A stretch of 41,249 bases of DNA from Pseudomonadota bacterium (GTDB taxonomy: Bacteria; Pseudomonadota; Gammaproteobacteria; Steroidobacterales; JBCBZW01), in contig JBCBZW010000038.1 of NCBI GenBank assembly GCA_039815145.1, forward strand, positions 1 through 41,249. The letters run 5' to 3'. Both the position numbers and the translations under genes were made by a program. Below the pieces are notes generated by a model. That model saw only the letters and a program-made list of their open reading frames with translations, ran no database searches and was not told where the DNA came from. This document shows, in pieces, positions 33,020 to 40,831 of this stretch (the stretch's first letter is position 1; each line of letters opens with the position of its first letter).

Positions 33020-33421
33020 ATGGGAGCAGCACTCTTCATCGTTCCTGAGCGAGAGATCGCAGGCTTCGATACCTTTGTGAACGGGAAGTCGTTGGGGGGC
33101 ATCGACGCTGAGGTACTCGACAAGTACTGCGAGGCCATTGGGGTCACTCCCCTCTACAGTTTCTGCAGCATAGACCCAGAGGATCTCGCCGAGATGTTGG
33201 AGGACGCTGGAGAGGATGTCCCGGACGACTTGCCAGACCTGCAGTGGTTCGACGCCTCTACGGGTCTCACCTCTGTCCGTGCGCTTTTGGGCAAGCTGAG
33301 AGCGGGTGAAGCTCCGTTCGCTAACGTAGAGAAGATCATAGAGGACCTGGAGGAGTTCGAACGCGTTCTGGAGCGCCTGGAAAACGAACGTTTGCGATGG
33401 TACCTGAGCGTTGACTGCTAG
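33020..33421 (+). CDS. Conserved hypothetical acidic protein
   Basis: 133 residues; AGGAG 5-9 bases before ATG 33020 firmly sets the start. Conserved opening GAALFIVPEREIAGFDTFVN, then LGGIDAEVLDKYCEAIGVTP, and a long C-terminal helix (VEKIIEDLEEFERVLERLE). This pattern occurs in small bacterial proteins of unknown function seen near immunity genes. It is cytosolic. Confidence 0.75.
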   Translation: MGAALFIVPEREIAGFDTFVNGKSLGGIDAEVLDKYCEAIGVTPLYSFCSIDPEDLAEMLEDAGEDVPDDLPDLQWFDASTGLTSVRALLGKLRAGEAPFANVEKIIEDLEEFERVLERLENERLRWYLSVDC

Positions 33422-33523
33422 CGGGACTTCTGCTGGTAGCACTTCGATTCTGCCACCACCTCTTGGGAGGTCTCCGGCCTCGCATAAACCGTCGCTCAGC
33501 CTTCGCTCCGTCTGGGAAAGCGC

Positions 33524-33673
33524 GTGACCCACTCGACGAGCCCGCGTGAGAGGCTATCCCACTTCTTCCGCGAGGTCGCGCGTCGTGACGACCTTGGACA
33601 CCTTTGCCCCAGCACAAAGAGGCGCAACGGTATGCACTCCAGTCGCGACGTTCGTCGACGCGGGAACGCTTGA
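33524..33673 (+). CDS. Possible 49-residue basic leader frame
   Basis: A GTG frame with GGGAAAG 3 bases upstream reads SPRERLSHFFREVARRDDLG and ends with a basic tail. Its TGA overlaps the ATG of the next gene (TGATG at 33671), a coupling arrangement. The composition is compatible with coding but has no recognised family. Confidence 0.3.
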   Translation: MTHSTSPRERLSHFFREVARRDDLGHLCPSTKRRNGMHSSRDVRRRGNA

Positions 33674-34122
33674 TGTTCTGGGTGTTTTTCGGCATAAGCC
33701 TAGCCGTGGCGGCGCTTGCCTGGCTGGCGTGCCTCGGCTTCTACAAGCTGCAGTCACCCCAAGACCATCCCGCTCGAAAACCGCTAGTGGCTTGGTTTCC
33801 GAAGTACCGTCGAGAAGTGACCGCAGCCGCTTCGGCGAAGGGTTCCGAGGCGATAGCAGCGCTAGCATCGACACTTGAGTCAGAAGGATTCAGCCGCGCC
33901 CAGCTAAGGAGCTCCGAAGTTGTGCTCGAACGCGGCGTTTGGATCGCGGATTCACTCTACAAACCTGCCTCCACCAAGTTGCGAGTTACCGTCGCTGCAG
34001 GCTCATCAGAGAAAGCAATTGCGATCACCGTTGAGTATGGTGCATTCGCGATCTTTGACACAGGAGGTCTATGGGCCTTCTGCGGGGCGATCTGCGCTTC
34101 CGTCGAACGCGGTGAGAACTGA
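33673..34122 (+). CDS. Single-pass membrane protein with an extracytoplasmic domain
   Basis: 149 residues. An N-terminal helix FWVFFGISLAVAALAWLACL, then a soluble alpha/beta domain: KGSEAIAALASTLESEGFSR, KLRVTVAAGS and AIAITVEYGAFAIFDTGG. Not recognised. ATG 33673 has GGGAACG upstream and overlaps the small frame before it. A hairpin begins two bases after its stop. Confidence 0.6.
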   Translation: MFWVFFGISLAVAALAWLACLGFYKLQSPQDHPARKPLVAWFPKYRREVTAAASAKGSEAIAALASTLESEGFSRAQLRSSEVVLERGVWIADSLYKPASTKLRVTVAAGSSEKAIAITVEYGAFAIFDTGGLWAFCGAICASVERGEN

Positions 34123-34123
34123 T

Positions 34124-34144
34124 CTCGGTGAACCCATCACCGAG
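34124..34144 (+). terminator. Hairpin directly after the membrane protein gene
   Basis: CTCGGTGA-ACCCA-TCACCGAG, a perfect 8-bp stem starting 2 bases after the stop codon at 34122. Only a weak T-rich stretch follows. Confidence 0.45.
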
Positions 34145-34199
34145 TTCGCTATCATTGGTCCGAGCCAACTCTGAATTCCCGTGACGCAGCGGAAAACTG

Positions 34200-34709
34200 A
34201 TGCTTCAACTAATTGCTACCCGCATCCTGTCTGCTCTGCAGATAGTCTTCGCCATCATCATCATGCAGTCACTGATCGGCGCCCTTCCGGGTCTCACATG
34301 GTCCTCGGGGATCTTCATGGCGGTCGTGTCTGTTGGCCTAGTCTCCATCTGGATCTGCGGAATCTGGCTTTGGAACCAGGAACGTCGAGGGGTGTACTGG
34401 GCGCAGTGGGTCTGGGGGCTTCAAATCCCCATCGTGGCATTGCCGTGGTTCCAGTATGACTTCGCCCTTGGCGCCATGGCGGGTCTCGCCTGGGATTTCC
34501 CGTGGGAGCTGCAGCTCATGTTCAGAATTGGAGTCGGTAACCTAAACTTCTCGCTTGATACAACACCCGACGTAGAGGCGATGGAGCTGTCAGTCTTGGG
34601 CGCCAACGTGGTCGGTGTCGCTGCGCTGGTTTACCTTACGCGGCGATGGAGCGGACTGAGAGGCGAGGCGGATTTGCCCATTCGCCGTAGGCAAGTACCT
34701 GCGACTTGA
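34200..34709 (+). CDS. Four- to five-helix membrane protein
   Basis: 169 residues with helices at LQIVFAIIIMQSLIGALPG, FMAVVSVGLVSIWICGIWLW, YWAQWVWGLQIPIVALPWF and a final VLGANVVGVAALVYLT, plus an extracytoplasmic loop containing FRIGVGNLNFSLD. This architecture resembles small bacterial integral membrane proteins of unknown role. ATG 34200. Confidence 0.65.
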   Translation: MLQLIATRILSALQIVFAIIIMQSLIGALPGLTWSSGIFMAVVSVGLVSIWICGIWLWNQERRGVYWAQWVWGLQIPIVALPWFQYDFALGAMAGLAWDFPWELQLMFRIGVGNLNFSLDTTPDVEAMELSVLGANVVGVAALVYLTRRWSGLRGEADLPIRRRQVPAT

Positions 34710-34805
34710 AGGGGATGGCTGCGACCGCGGTATTCCATCGGGTGGCGCGTTCCAACGCCCAACACCTCGTGGAGAGGTAACATGGCGAGTCGCAGATAGG
34801 CCTCG

Positions 34806-35405
34806 ATGAGACGAATGGTCAAACCACAAGCACGAGCGATCGATCAACTGAACACCGATAGACGCCACGCCCTAAAGCATCAGCGCCTACCCGCAGCGGC
34901 CGGAGTACTCGCCACACTCCTACTAACGACCAGCTGCGAGTTCGACTTGCACATGACCCTCAACTCAAGCGAAGGCGACAACGACTACTTCGAGGAACCC
35001 CTATCGGGCCCAGCACGCAAGTACGCCACTGCCCTCGAGGTGTCGAACCAGTTCGTCGAGTCCTTTGGCAGCGGTGACGCCGAGGCGGTCTACGCCCTGC
35101 TCGATCCCAGATTACAGCAGGTGTTCAGCATGGAGGAGCTGACGGCGTTCATGGAGCGAATCTCCGGCAACATCGGCCCTCTCGTTGAATTCAAACCCAT
35201 GCAGTGGGGCTTCTCCACGTTCGGCGAGCTTCCAAACATCGTGGTGTCGACGAAAATCGCTATCCACGAAAACACCGAGGTCTTCTACGTCTTGAACTTC
35301 CCTGACGACGGCAGCTACAAGGGACTCGTCGGCCTCAACGTGTCACCGAAGGCGCCCGGCGAATCACTGTCGGATGGCGCGAACAGGGCTCATGGCCTCC
35401 AGTAA
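34806..35405 (+). CDS. Putative lipoprotein with a DUF4019/SnoaL-like domain
   Basis: 199 residues. An unusually long basic N-region precedes the hydrophobic segment and a lipobox-like end (LATLLLTTSC, Cys44). The domain ALEVSNQFVESFGSGDAEAV and FSMEELTAFMERISGNIGPL followed by a strand FYVLNFPDDG resembles the small cone-like folds of DUF4019/DUF3887 and SnoaL proteins, often seen as ligand-binding exported domains. Start ATG 34806. Confidence 0.6.
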   Translation: MRRMVKPQARAIDQLNTDRRHALKHQRLPAAAGVLATLLLTTSCEFDLHMTLNSSEGDNDYFEEPLSGPARKYATALEVSNQFVESFGSGDAEAVYALLDPRLQQVFSMEELTAFMERISGNIGPLVEFKPMQWGFSTFGELPNIVVSTKIAIHENTEVFYVLNFPDDGSYKGLVGLNVSPKAPGESLSDGANRAHGLQ

Positions 35406-35462
35406 CGTAGGCGCAACTATAGCGCTATCCTGCTGCGAGACGTCACCTGGAGCCGCAGCGCC

Positions 35463-36155
35463 TTGACCTCCATCGCCGCAATGCTGCCCGCCGGCGCGGT
35501 ACTGCCCCGCCATCAACATGCCACCCCCTACGTAACGCTCATCCTGCGCGGCACCTACGTGGAAGCGGGCGACCATGGACGTTTTGTCGTCGGCCCGGGC
35601 GATGTGCTCGTTCACGGGCAGTACGCGTCCCACGCAAACTGGACACACGCACAAAGCGACGTCGAGACGCTCAACTTCGAGGTAAGCGAGACACCTCATG
35701 CCCCACCCCTGAGCACAACGACCGATGTGGACGAAGTGGTGCGACTCTCCGTCTCGGATCGCACCGCGGCGAAGACTGCGCTGCTCAACGCGATGACGCC
35801 CAAGACACCACCGCTCACGGACTGGCCGGACATCATCGCCAGCGCCATTCGAGATGACCCTGCCAAGCCGGTGAGCTATTGGGGTCAATCGCTCGGGCTG
35901 GCCCCCGGCACCGTGAGCCGCGGATTTAAGCGTGCGTTTGGCGTATCCGCTGCGAAGTACCGCGCCACGGCTCGCGCACGGCAGGCCTACGAGGCTCTGC
36001 TTCACAGCGATCGCGCGCTTATCGACATCGCAGATCAATACCGGTTTTCTGACCAAGCGCACTTCACCCGCGCTATCCGCGCCTTGACGGGGGTGCCCCC
36101 TAGCCATTGGCGACGGGTCAAAAATCTTCAAGACGCAGCGGCGACCGCGCATTAG
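35463..36155 (+). CDS. AraC-family transcriptional regulator with cupin sensor
   Basis: 230 residues. N-terminal cupin: LPRHQHATPYVTLILRGTYV, then VVGPGDVLVHGQYASH, a probable ligand pocket. The C-terminal AraC helix-turn-helix pair includes the signature FKRAFGVSAAKYRATARARQ and later DIADQYRFSDQAHFTRAIRA. It is a DNA-binding activator or repressor of unknown target. TTG 35463 with GGAG 10 bases upstream. A codirectional lipoprotein gene follows 36 bases later. Confidence 0.85.
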   Translation: MTSIAAMLPAGAVLPRHQHATPYVTLILRGTYVEAGDHGRFVVGPGDVLVHGQYASHANWTHAQSDVETLNFEVSETPHAPPLSTTTDVDEVVRLSVSDRTAAKTALLNAMTPKTPPLTDWPDIIASAIRDDPAKPVSYWGQSLGLAPGTVSRGFKRAFGVSAAKYRATARARQAYEALLHSDRALIDIADQYRFSDQAHFTRAIRALTGVPPSHWRRVKNLQDAAATAH

Positions 36156-36190
36156 AACTCCAGGCAGATCATCCTCTGGAGTCTGCTCGC

Positions 36191-37252
36191 ATGCGTTTGC
36201 TCGTCTTAAGCCTGGCCCTGCTAGCGGTGGGGGCCTGCTCGCCTCCGGGTCACACACCCTCCTCCGCGCCGCCTACACCCCATGGGGCTACCCCCTCCTC
36301 CGCTGAGGACATATCCAACGCCATGGGTGCTGGGCTTCAGGGCGATGCCCGTCGGGCCGTTGAGCTGCTGCGGGCAGTCGACTCGACCACACTGAGCGAG
36401 AAGGACCGGGACTACCGAACTTGTATGTTGGAGCGCTTTGGCGACGGGTCGACACCAGTCCCGCCGGCGCCCCCGCGCGCCGATACCTTCGCGGCTGAGA
36501 TCATCGAGATCTACCGCCACTACTGGCACGCGTCTTTGAGGGCTCCCGAGCGCCGGGAGGACCACACCAGGGCACTCGAACACACGCTACGCACACGCCT
36601 GGAACTACCCGACAAGACCGACAGTGTCGCCATCGAGCACGCCGTGCGCGACAAGCTCGAAGCCCAAGGACTACATGTGCTGCTTGGCCAAACCGGTGTC
36701 CTTCGTGAGCTCATGATCTGGCGGCAAGAGACGCGCAGGGCCGAAACCGTCGAGATGCCTCACGGCACCTACCGCACCAACGTCGCGTTCCTCGATGACT
36801 TCATGATCTTCGGCTGGGGCCAGTACGCCACCTGCGAGATGCGAGGCGCTGGCGGCTGGGTAGCGGACCGAACCCTGTACGCCGTGGTGCCCATCTACGA
36901 CGATCTCGAAGGCGAAGAGTTTCGGGTGACCTTCCTCGGCCATGAGACGCAGCACTTTCTCGACCTCGACGCATTCCCCGACATGGCGCCTTGGGAGCTG
37001 GAGTACCGCGCCAAGCTGATGGAGCTAGCGATGGCGGACAGTACTCGTTTTAGGGTGCTTCAGAAGTTCATTGAAGATCAGGGGGATGATCCGACGTCAC
37101 CGCACTCCTATGCGAATCGCAAAGTCCTTGAGGGGCTCTCGGAGGAGTTGTCTTCCCTTGGCGTGGATTCCATCGAATCGGCAGAGGGTGACGTAGTGCG
37201 TGGAGCTGCCTACTCGTTGTTTCTGGCAGACACGGCCAGGCGGGATCGGTAG
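36191..37252 (+). CDS. Putative lipoprotein with an HETQH metalloprotease-like motif
   Basis: 353 residues. A lipobox-like signal ends VGAC (Cys16). The central FLGHETQHFLDLDAFPDM has an HExxH-type zinc motif at residues 251-255 with a downstream Glu (ELEYRAKL, Glu269 or Glu271) placed like the third ligand of gluzincins. It could be a cell-envelope peptidase or a catalytically dead zinc-binding relative. No propeptide is evident. ATG 36191 is 36 bases after the AraC gene, so co-transcription is possible. Confidence 0.65.
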   Translation: MRLLVLSLALLAVGACSPPGHTPSSAPPTPHGATPSSAEDISNAMGAGLQGDARRAVELLRAVDSTTLSEKDRDYRTCMLERFGDGSTPVPPAPPRADTFAAEIIEIYRHYWHASLRAPERREDHTRALEHTLRTRLELPDKTDSVAIEHAVRDKLEAQGLHVLLGQTGVLRELMIWRQETRRAETVEMPHGTYRTNVAFLDDFMIFGWGQYATCEMRGAGGWVADRTLYAVVPIYDDLEGEEFRVTFLGHETQHFLDLDAFPDMAPWELEYRAKLMELAMADSTRFRVLQKFIEDQGDDPTSPHSYANRKVLEGLSEELSSLGVDSIESAEGDVVRGAAYSLFLADTARRDR

Positions 37253-37365
37253 GCACGCCCCGATCTAGAAGTTGGATCCCTGGAGCCGCACAGAGGAGCG
37301 ATCTCCTTGAGATCGAGCAATGTACTTTCCGGATTCGCTGAGTTGAGTCGTATCTTGGGGAGCTA

Positions 37366-37491
37366 GTGACCGCAGGGATCGCCCTGTATGCTCGATTGCA
37401 ACGACCACATCAGCGCCTGGCAGGGCAGCTCAACACTGCATTGGATCTATCGCTCAACCCGTTCCTCCTCACGCAGGGCGTAAGTCCGTAA
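37366..37491 (+). CDS. Possible 41-residue leader frame upstream of the SIR2 gene
   Basis: A GTG frame with GGGGAG 3 bases upstream; its TAA overlaps the ATG of the SIR2-like gene (TAATG). It reads ALYARLQRPHQRLAGQLNTA and NPFLLTQGVSP. No known family; it may be chance. Confidence 0.25.
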   Translation: MTAGIALYARLQRPHQRLAGQLNTALDLSLNPFLLTQGVSP

Positions 37492-38384
37492 TGAACACCA
37501 AATCGATCATTAAGCACCACAGCTCCGATCTTGCACTCGTCATCGGTAACGGCATCAACCGCTATGGAACAGCCCGCACAACAAACTCATGGGACGAACT
37601 CCTAGTTCAACTGGCGAAAGCACATCTCCCCGCGCCGCTAAGATCCGTGCCCCCTGGCATTGCTCTGACGGAGTTCTACGACGTACTGGCCCTCAAATCA
37701 GCGTCATCGATTACTAGCAGCTCTTTGCAGAAGGAGTTCTGCAAACTGATGTCGGCCTGGAGACACTACGACCATCACGGCTGGATCGTAGAGTGGGCGC
37801 AACGCGCGGATAGGCCGATCCTGACCACCAATTTTGAGGAAACGCTGTCCGCCGCTGGCGATTGCAGCCTGCATCGGTCAAAGGAAGGCGGGTTTACCGA
37901 CTACTACCCTTGGGAGTCCTATTACGCGAACGGCCCGCTCTCCAACCCTGCTGATGAGTTCGGCATCTGGCACATCAATGGCATGCAGCACTACAAGCGG
38001 AGCATCCGCCTTGGGCTGTCTCACTATATGGGCTCGGTAGAAAGGGCTCGTAGCTGGATTCACAAGGGGAACGAACGACGCATCTTCGTGGGCAAAAATC
38101 AGTCTCGTTGGAAGGGCTACAGAACATGGCTCAACGCAGTGTTCAACTGCTCCCTACTCATATTCGGCCTGAGCCTTGACGAAACTGAAGTATTCCTTCG
38201 CTGGCTTCTCATTGAGCGCGCTCGCTATTTCAAGAAGTTCCCCGATAGAAGGCGGGACGCTTGGTATGTCTACTCGGGTGACCCACTGAGCAAAGGCAAG
38301 GAGTTCTTTCTAAAGGGCGTGGGAGTGACGCCAGTGCGTGAGATGTCCTATAAGGCTATTTACGCTCAGGCCACATGGCTATGA
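37491..38384 (+). CDS. SIR2-like (sirtuin-fold NAD hydrolase/deacetylase) protein, stand-alone
   Basis: 297 residues. SIR2 signatures: IGNGIN at residues 18-23 (the GxGIN NAD-binding loop), TTNFEE at 112-117 and HINGM at 161-165, corresponding to the TNYD and LHG motifs. No C-terminal extra domain or transmembrane segment. SIR2-like proteins are recurrent effectors that deplete NAD+ during phage defence, normally with a sensor partner. None is visible here. The DNA is visibly less GC-rich than the flanks. Start ATG 37491. Confidence 0.85.
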   Translation: MNTKSIIKHHSSDLALVIGNGINRYGTARTTNSWDELLVQLAKAHLPAPLRSVPPGIALTEFYDVLALKSASSITSSSLQKEFCKLMSAWRHYDHHGWIVEWAQRADRPILTTNFEETLSAAGDCSLHRSKEGGFTDYYPWESYYANGPLSNPADEFGIWHINGMQHYKRSIRLGLSHYMGSVERARSWIHKGNERRIFVGKNQSRWKGYRTWLNAVFNCSLLIFGLSLDETEVFLRWLLIERARYFKKFPDRRRDAWYVYSGDPLSKGKEFFLKGVGVTPVREMSYKAIYAQATWL

Positions 38385-38469
38385 TCGCTAATAATTTCGA
38401 TTTGCTCCACCAGCCGCCGGGTCCAGCGGTAAGTCGCCCATCGATCGCTCACGAGAACTCCGACATTCG

Positions 38470-39228
38470 GTGCACATAGTAGTACTCCTCGTCACACTTC
38501 TACTCACGATCGCGCTATGGATCGGCGTCGATCGCTTGAGCGCGCCGTTGCTGAGGTCATACAGATGCCCACGGTGCGGATCCCGCCTTGGCAATACCCG
38601 CCCTCCATTTGTTCTCGACCTGCTGCGGCCCATTAGTGGCCGCAGGGCTCTGTACACAGACTGCAACAAGTGCCAATCCAGATTGCGCTGGCTCCGGCAA
38701 TGGCCCCGGATAGCGGTAGTGGCTGGGGCAGTCTACGCTGCAATAGTAGCTGGCTCCATCCTGCTGCCGCCGCTAAGCCTTGCTTTTCATTTGTCGCTGA
38801 TGCTGTTGCTAGCGGAGATCGTCTACCTCCCCCTGGAGGCGCTCACAGCCAACCTCTCCGAGCTTCGCTACGAGCGCCGTCTCGGCACGCAGCGGAGCGC
38901 TGAACAAGTACTGGAGGAGGTGGAGCATCGGCTTGCGCTTGGGCATTTCCGCGGAGCCGAGGACCACCTACGTGCCGCGATCATAGCGGAACCGAACTGC
39001 ATGGAGTTTCGGGTCAGGTTGCTAGACATCTACCTTAGGAGCGGAGAGCTGAGTAGGTTCGATCGTCAACTCGCCCCGTGGGCCAACGCGCTCAAAGCCC
39101 ACAATGATGGGGGCGCCCTGCGGGAACTGCTGGAGAGACGAAACCGCGTACAAGCGCAGAGCGGTGATGGAGAAGAAACTTCCAGTCGACTCGGTGTACA
39201 ACTTCCGGGCGATCCGCACCGCAAGTAA
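38470..39228 (+). CDS. Membrane protein with zinc ribbon and a TPR-like tail
   Basis: 252 residues. A helix at the N-terminus, then a zinc ribbon with Cys33/Cys36 and Cys65/Cys68 (RCPRCGSR, DCNKCQSR), two helices (AVVAGAVYAAIVAGSILLPP, LSLMLLLAEIVYLPLEAL), and a tail resembling TPR-like or FimV-type repeats: ALGHFRGAEDHLRAAIIAEP followed by a second helical pair. The role is unknown; the tail could be an assembly scaffold. GTG 38470 is the likely start. Confidence 0.65.
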   Translation: MHIVVLLVTLLLTIALWIGVDRLSAPLLRSYRCPRCGSRLGNTRPPFVLDLLRPISGRRALYTDCNKCQSRLRWLRQWPRIAVVAGAVYAAIVAGSILLPPLSLAFHLSLMLLLAEIVYLPLEALTANLSELRYERRLGTQRSAEQVLEEVEHRLALGHFRGAEDHLRAAIIAEPNCMEFRVRLLDIYLRSGELSRFDRQLAPWANALKAHNDGGALRELLERRNRVQAQSGDGEETSSRLGVQLPGDPHRK

Positions 39229-39310
39229 CACGACGGATCGTTCCCCATAGCAGACACACCGCAGGATGAGCAGTCGCGGCATGGTGGGTACTAGGTAGAC
39301 GGTCGAGCTC

Positions 39311-39430
39311 ATGGAAATGAAGATGCCGCTCGCATCTTCGCTGACGACGAAGGACGTGCATGGGGGCGCGCCGGACCCATCGAAGTTCAAGGGTGACGAC
39401 CTGAACCCGCGAGCGGCCGTAACCCCCTAG
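39311..39430 (+). CDS. Possible 39-residue small protein or relic
   Basis: A frame from ATG 39311 ending at 39430 reads PLASSLTTKDVHGGAPDPSK and then KGDDLNPRAAVTP. The C-terminal segment looks coding, but the frame is short and I have no family match. It may be a relic of a longer gene. Confidence 0.3.
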   Translation: MEMKMPLASSLTTKDVHGGAPDPSKFKGDDLNPRAAVTP

Positions 39431-39447
39431 GCCAGGAGTGGAACGAC

Positions 39448-39924
39448 ATGGAAACTAGCGCACTCACCCTCGTTTGGGTGATCGGCGTCGGGCTGGCGCC
39501 CTCTTTGGGCCCCGTGAGCTACGGGTCGAACTTCGCGGAGCGCTATTGGTTTGAGGCGTCTTGCTCAGACCAAATCCCCGAGGACGAACCCACCGAGCAA
39601 GTACGCCAGTACGAATCACCGCAAGGTGCCTGGGTGGCCGAGCTGACGCGAACCGTCGGCTCGATCGTCCCCTACGAAAGAGCGCAAGCGCGGCTGCGCG
39701 TCCGTGCATTCGACGGTCGCACCGTCTGCCTGAAGACGCAGGATTTCAGAAGCCTCGAGGTGAGTTGGTTCGGGGAGGACATCCTGCTGCTGAACCAAAA
39801 CCTCGGACACGTGGTGGGCACCGAGGAGATCTACGATCTGCAAGAGAGCAGTTGGCTGGTGCAGCGAACGATCTCGTACCACAAGGCCTGGACGCGACCG
39901 AACTGGCAGAGCGGATCGAACTAG
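39448..39924 (+). CDS. Secreted hypothetical protein
   Basis: 158 residues. A short hydrophobic N-terminus (LTLVWVIGVGLAPSLGPV) may be a signal sequence. The rest is soluble and contains WVAELTRTVGSIVPYERAQA, VRAFDGRTVCLKTQDFRSLE and a WLVQRTISYHKAW tail. Two Cys are positioned for a disulfide. I do not recognise the family. It is the last array gene before the minus-strand flank gene. Confidence 0.6.
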   Translation: METSALTLVWVIGVGLAPSLGPVSYGSNFAERYWFEASCSDQIPEDEPTEQVRQYESPQGAWVAELTRTVGSIVPYERAQARLRVRAFDGRTVCLKTQDFRSLEVSWFGEDILLLNQNLGHVVGTEEIYDLQESSWLVQRTISYHKAWTRPNWQSGSN

Positions 39925-39979
39925 AGATCGCCGATGCGTACGCGCTTGCGAGCCACCCCGCCGGGAGCGGAACCCACCC

Positions 39980-40714
39980 TCAAGGATCCAAGCGAAAGGG
40001 CGTGTAGAGCTCCTGAGGGATACCGAACGTCGCCAGCACCTCTCTCCACCACTCGCTGGCCCCGATCGTGAAGGTGGATACGCTCAGCACGAGGACCGTG
40101 GCAAGAACGCCCAACGTGACGGGGTGCTTGAATCGGTCGGCCCAGGCCCAGGCTAAAGCCGCAAGGATCATTCCGCCGAAGATGACGATCGGAAAGACGG
40201 CACCTGGGAGACCAGCGGGCGCAAGCACGAACTGACCAAGTGCTCGCCCCACACCGGGCACGATGCCGGCGAAGAGCGTCGCGAGCATCAGCCGTTGGTG
40301 GACGGCAACGGTCTTTCTCCACACGACGGCCAGAACGACAGCGATCAGCGCGAAGTTGACCGCGAGAATATCTACCCAGTGCAACAACTGCTGGGGAAGC
40401 CCCTTGGCGGCCGCGTCACCTGCGGAGTACCACGCGACGTACATGCTGGTCGCATAGAAGACGATGACCACGCCTATCCCCACCATCCCCATCGTACGAT
40501 GGAGAGACAGGTTTCCTCTGGCGATCAGCATCGGCTGGGCGAAGAGCAAGACCAACCACAGCGTCGCGGCCCAGAAGTGCACGTGGTGGGCCAGTTGCAT
40601 CCGGGGAAACAGTCCAAAGTAGGTGGGTAGGAAACCGGCCAAGGTCGGAATCGCCACGGCAAGGACATACCAGTGGGCACGCCGATAGACGGGTGCTGGG
40701 TAGGCAACGCTCAT
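39980..40714 (-). CDS. Multi-pass membrane protein with HHVHFW and LHR motifs (paralogue of the gene at 6910)
   Basis: 244 residues with about seven hydrophobic helices. Shared with the 6910 protein: MQLAHHVHFWAATLWLVLLF, LIARGNLSLHRTMGMVGI, and KTVAVHQRLMLATLFAGIVP followed by GVGRALG. The conserved His residues near the membrane surface may bind haem or metal; this is inference. ATG 40714 begins MSVAYPAPVYRR. A more distal ATG at 40852 would add 46 residues lacking family resemblance. Confidence 0.75.
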   Translation of the reverse strand: MSVAYPAPVYRRAHWYVLAVAIPTLAGFLPTYFGLFPRMQLAHHVHFWAATLWLVLLFAQPMLIARGNLSLHRTMGMVGIGVVIVFYATSMYVAWYSAGDAAAKGLPQQLLHWVDILAVNFALIAVVLAVVWRKTVAVHQRLMLATLFAGIVPGVGRALGQFVLAPAGLPGAVFPIVIFGGMILAALAWAWADRFKHPVTLGVLATVLVLSVSTFTIGASEWWREVLATFGIPQELYTPFRLDP

Positions 40715-40831
40715 GATCGAAGTGTAGCCTGTGTGGACGCTCGATGCCGTGGAGGCATCGCCCCAACATGCATGCTGGCTCAACGGCTTGAACGCGGTAC
40801 GATCGATGCCACCGGAGCCTTGGTCGCCACG

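Noticed and set aside
35364-36257. Minus-strand 297-residue frame over the AraC gene
   Set aside because: Antisense shadow of a protein with a clear AraC signature and cupin domain.
39022-39390. Minus-strand 122-residue frame near the zinc-ribbon gene end
   Set aside because: Overlaps the 3' end of the supported gene at 38470-39228 antisense and has no family-like sequence.
5760-39930. Classical integron cassette array
   Set aside because: Isolated 7-mers fit RYYYAAC or GTTRRRY (for example near 8997, 10428, 20593, 24261, 25105), but they are not paired at proper distances and no regular series or integrase gene is present. attC-like folding remains an open question, listed as findings.
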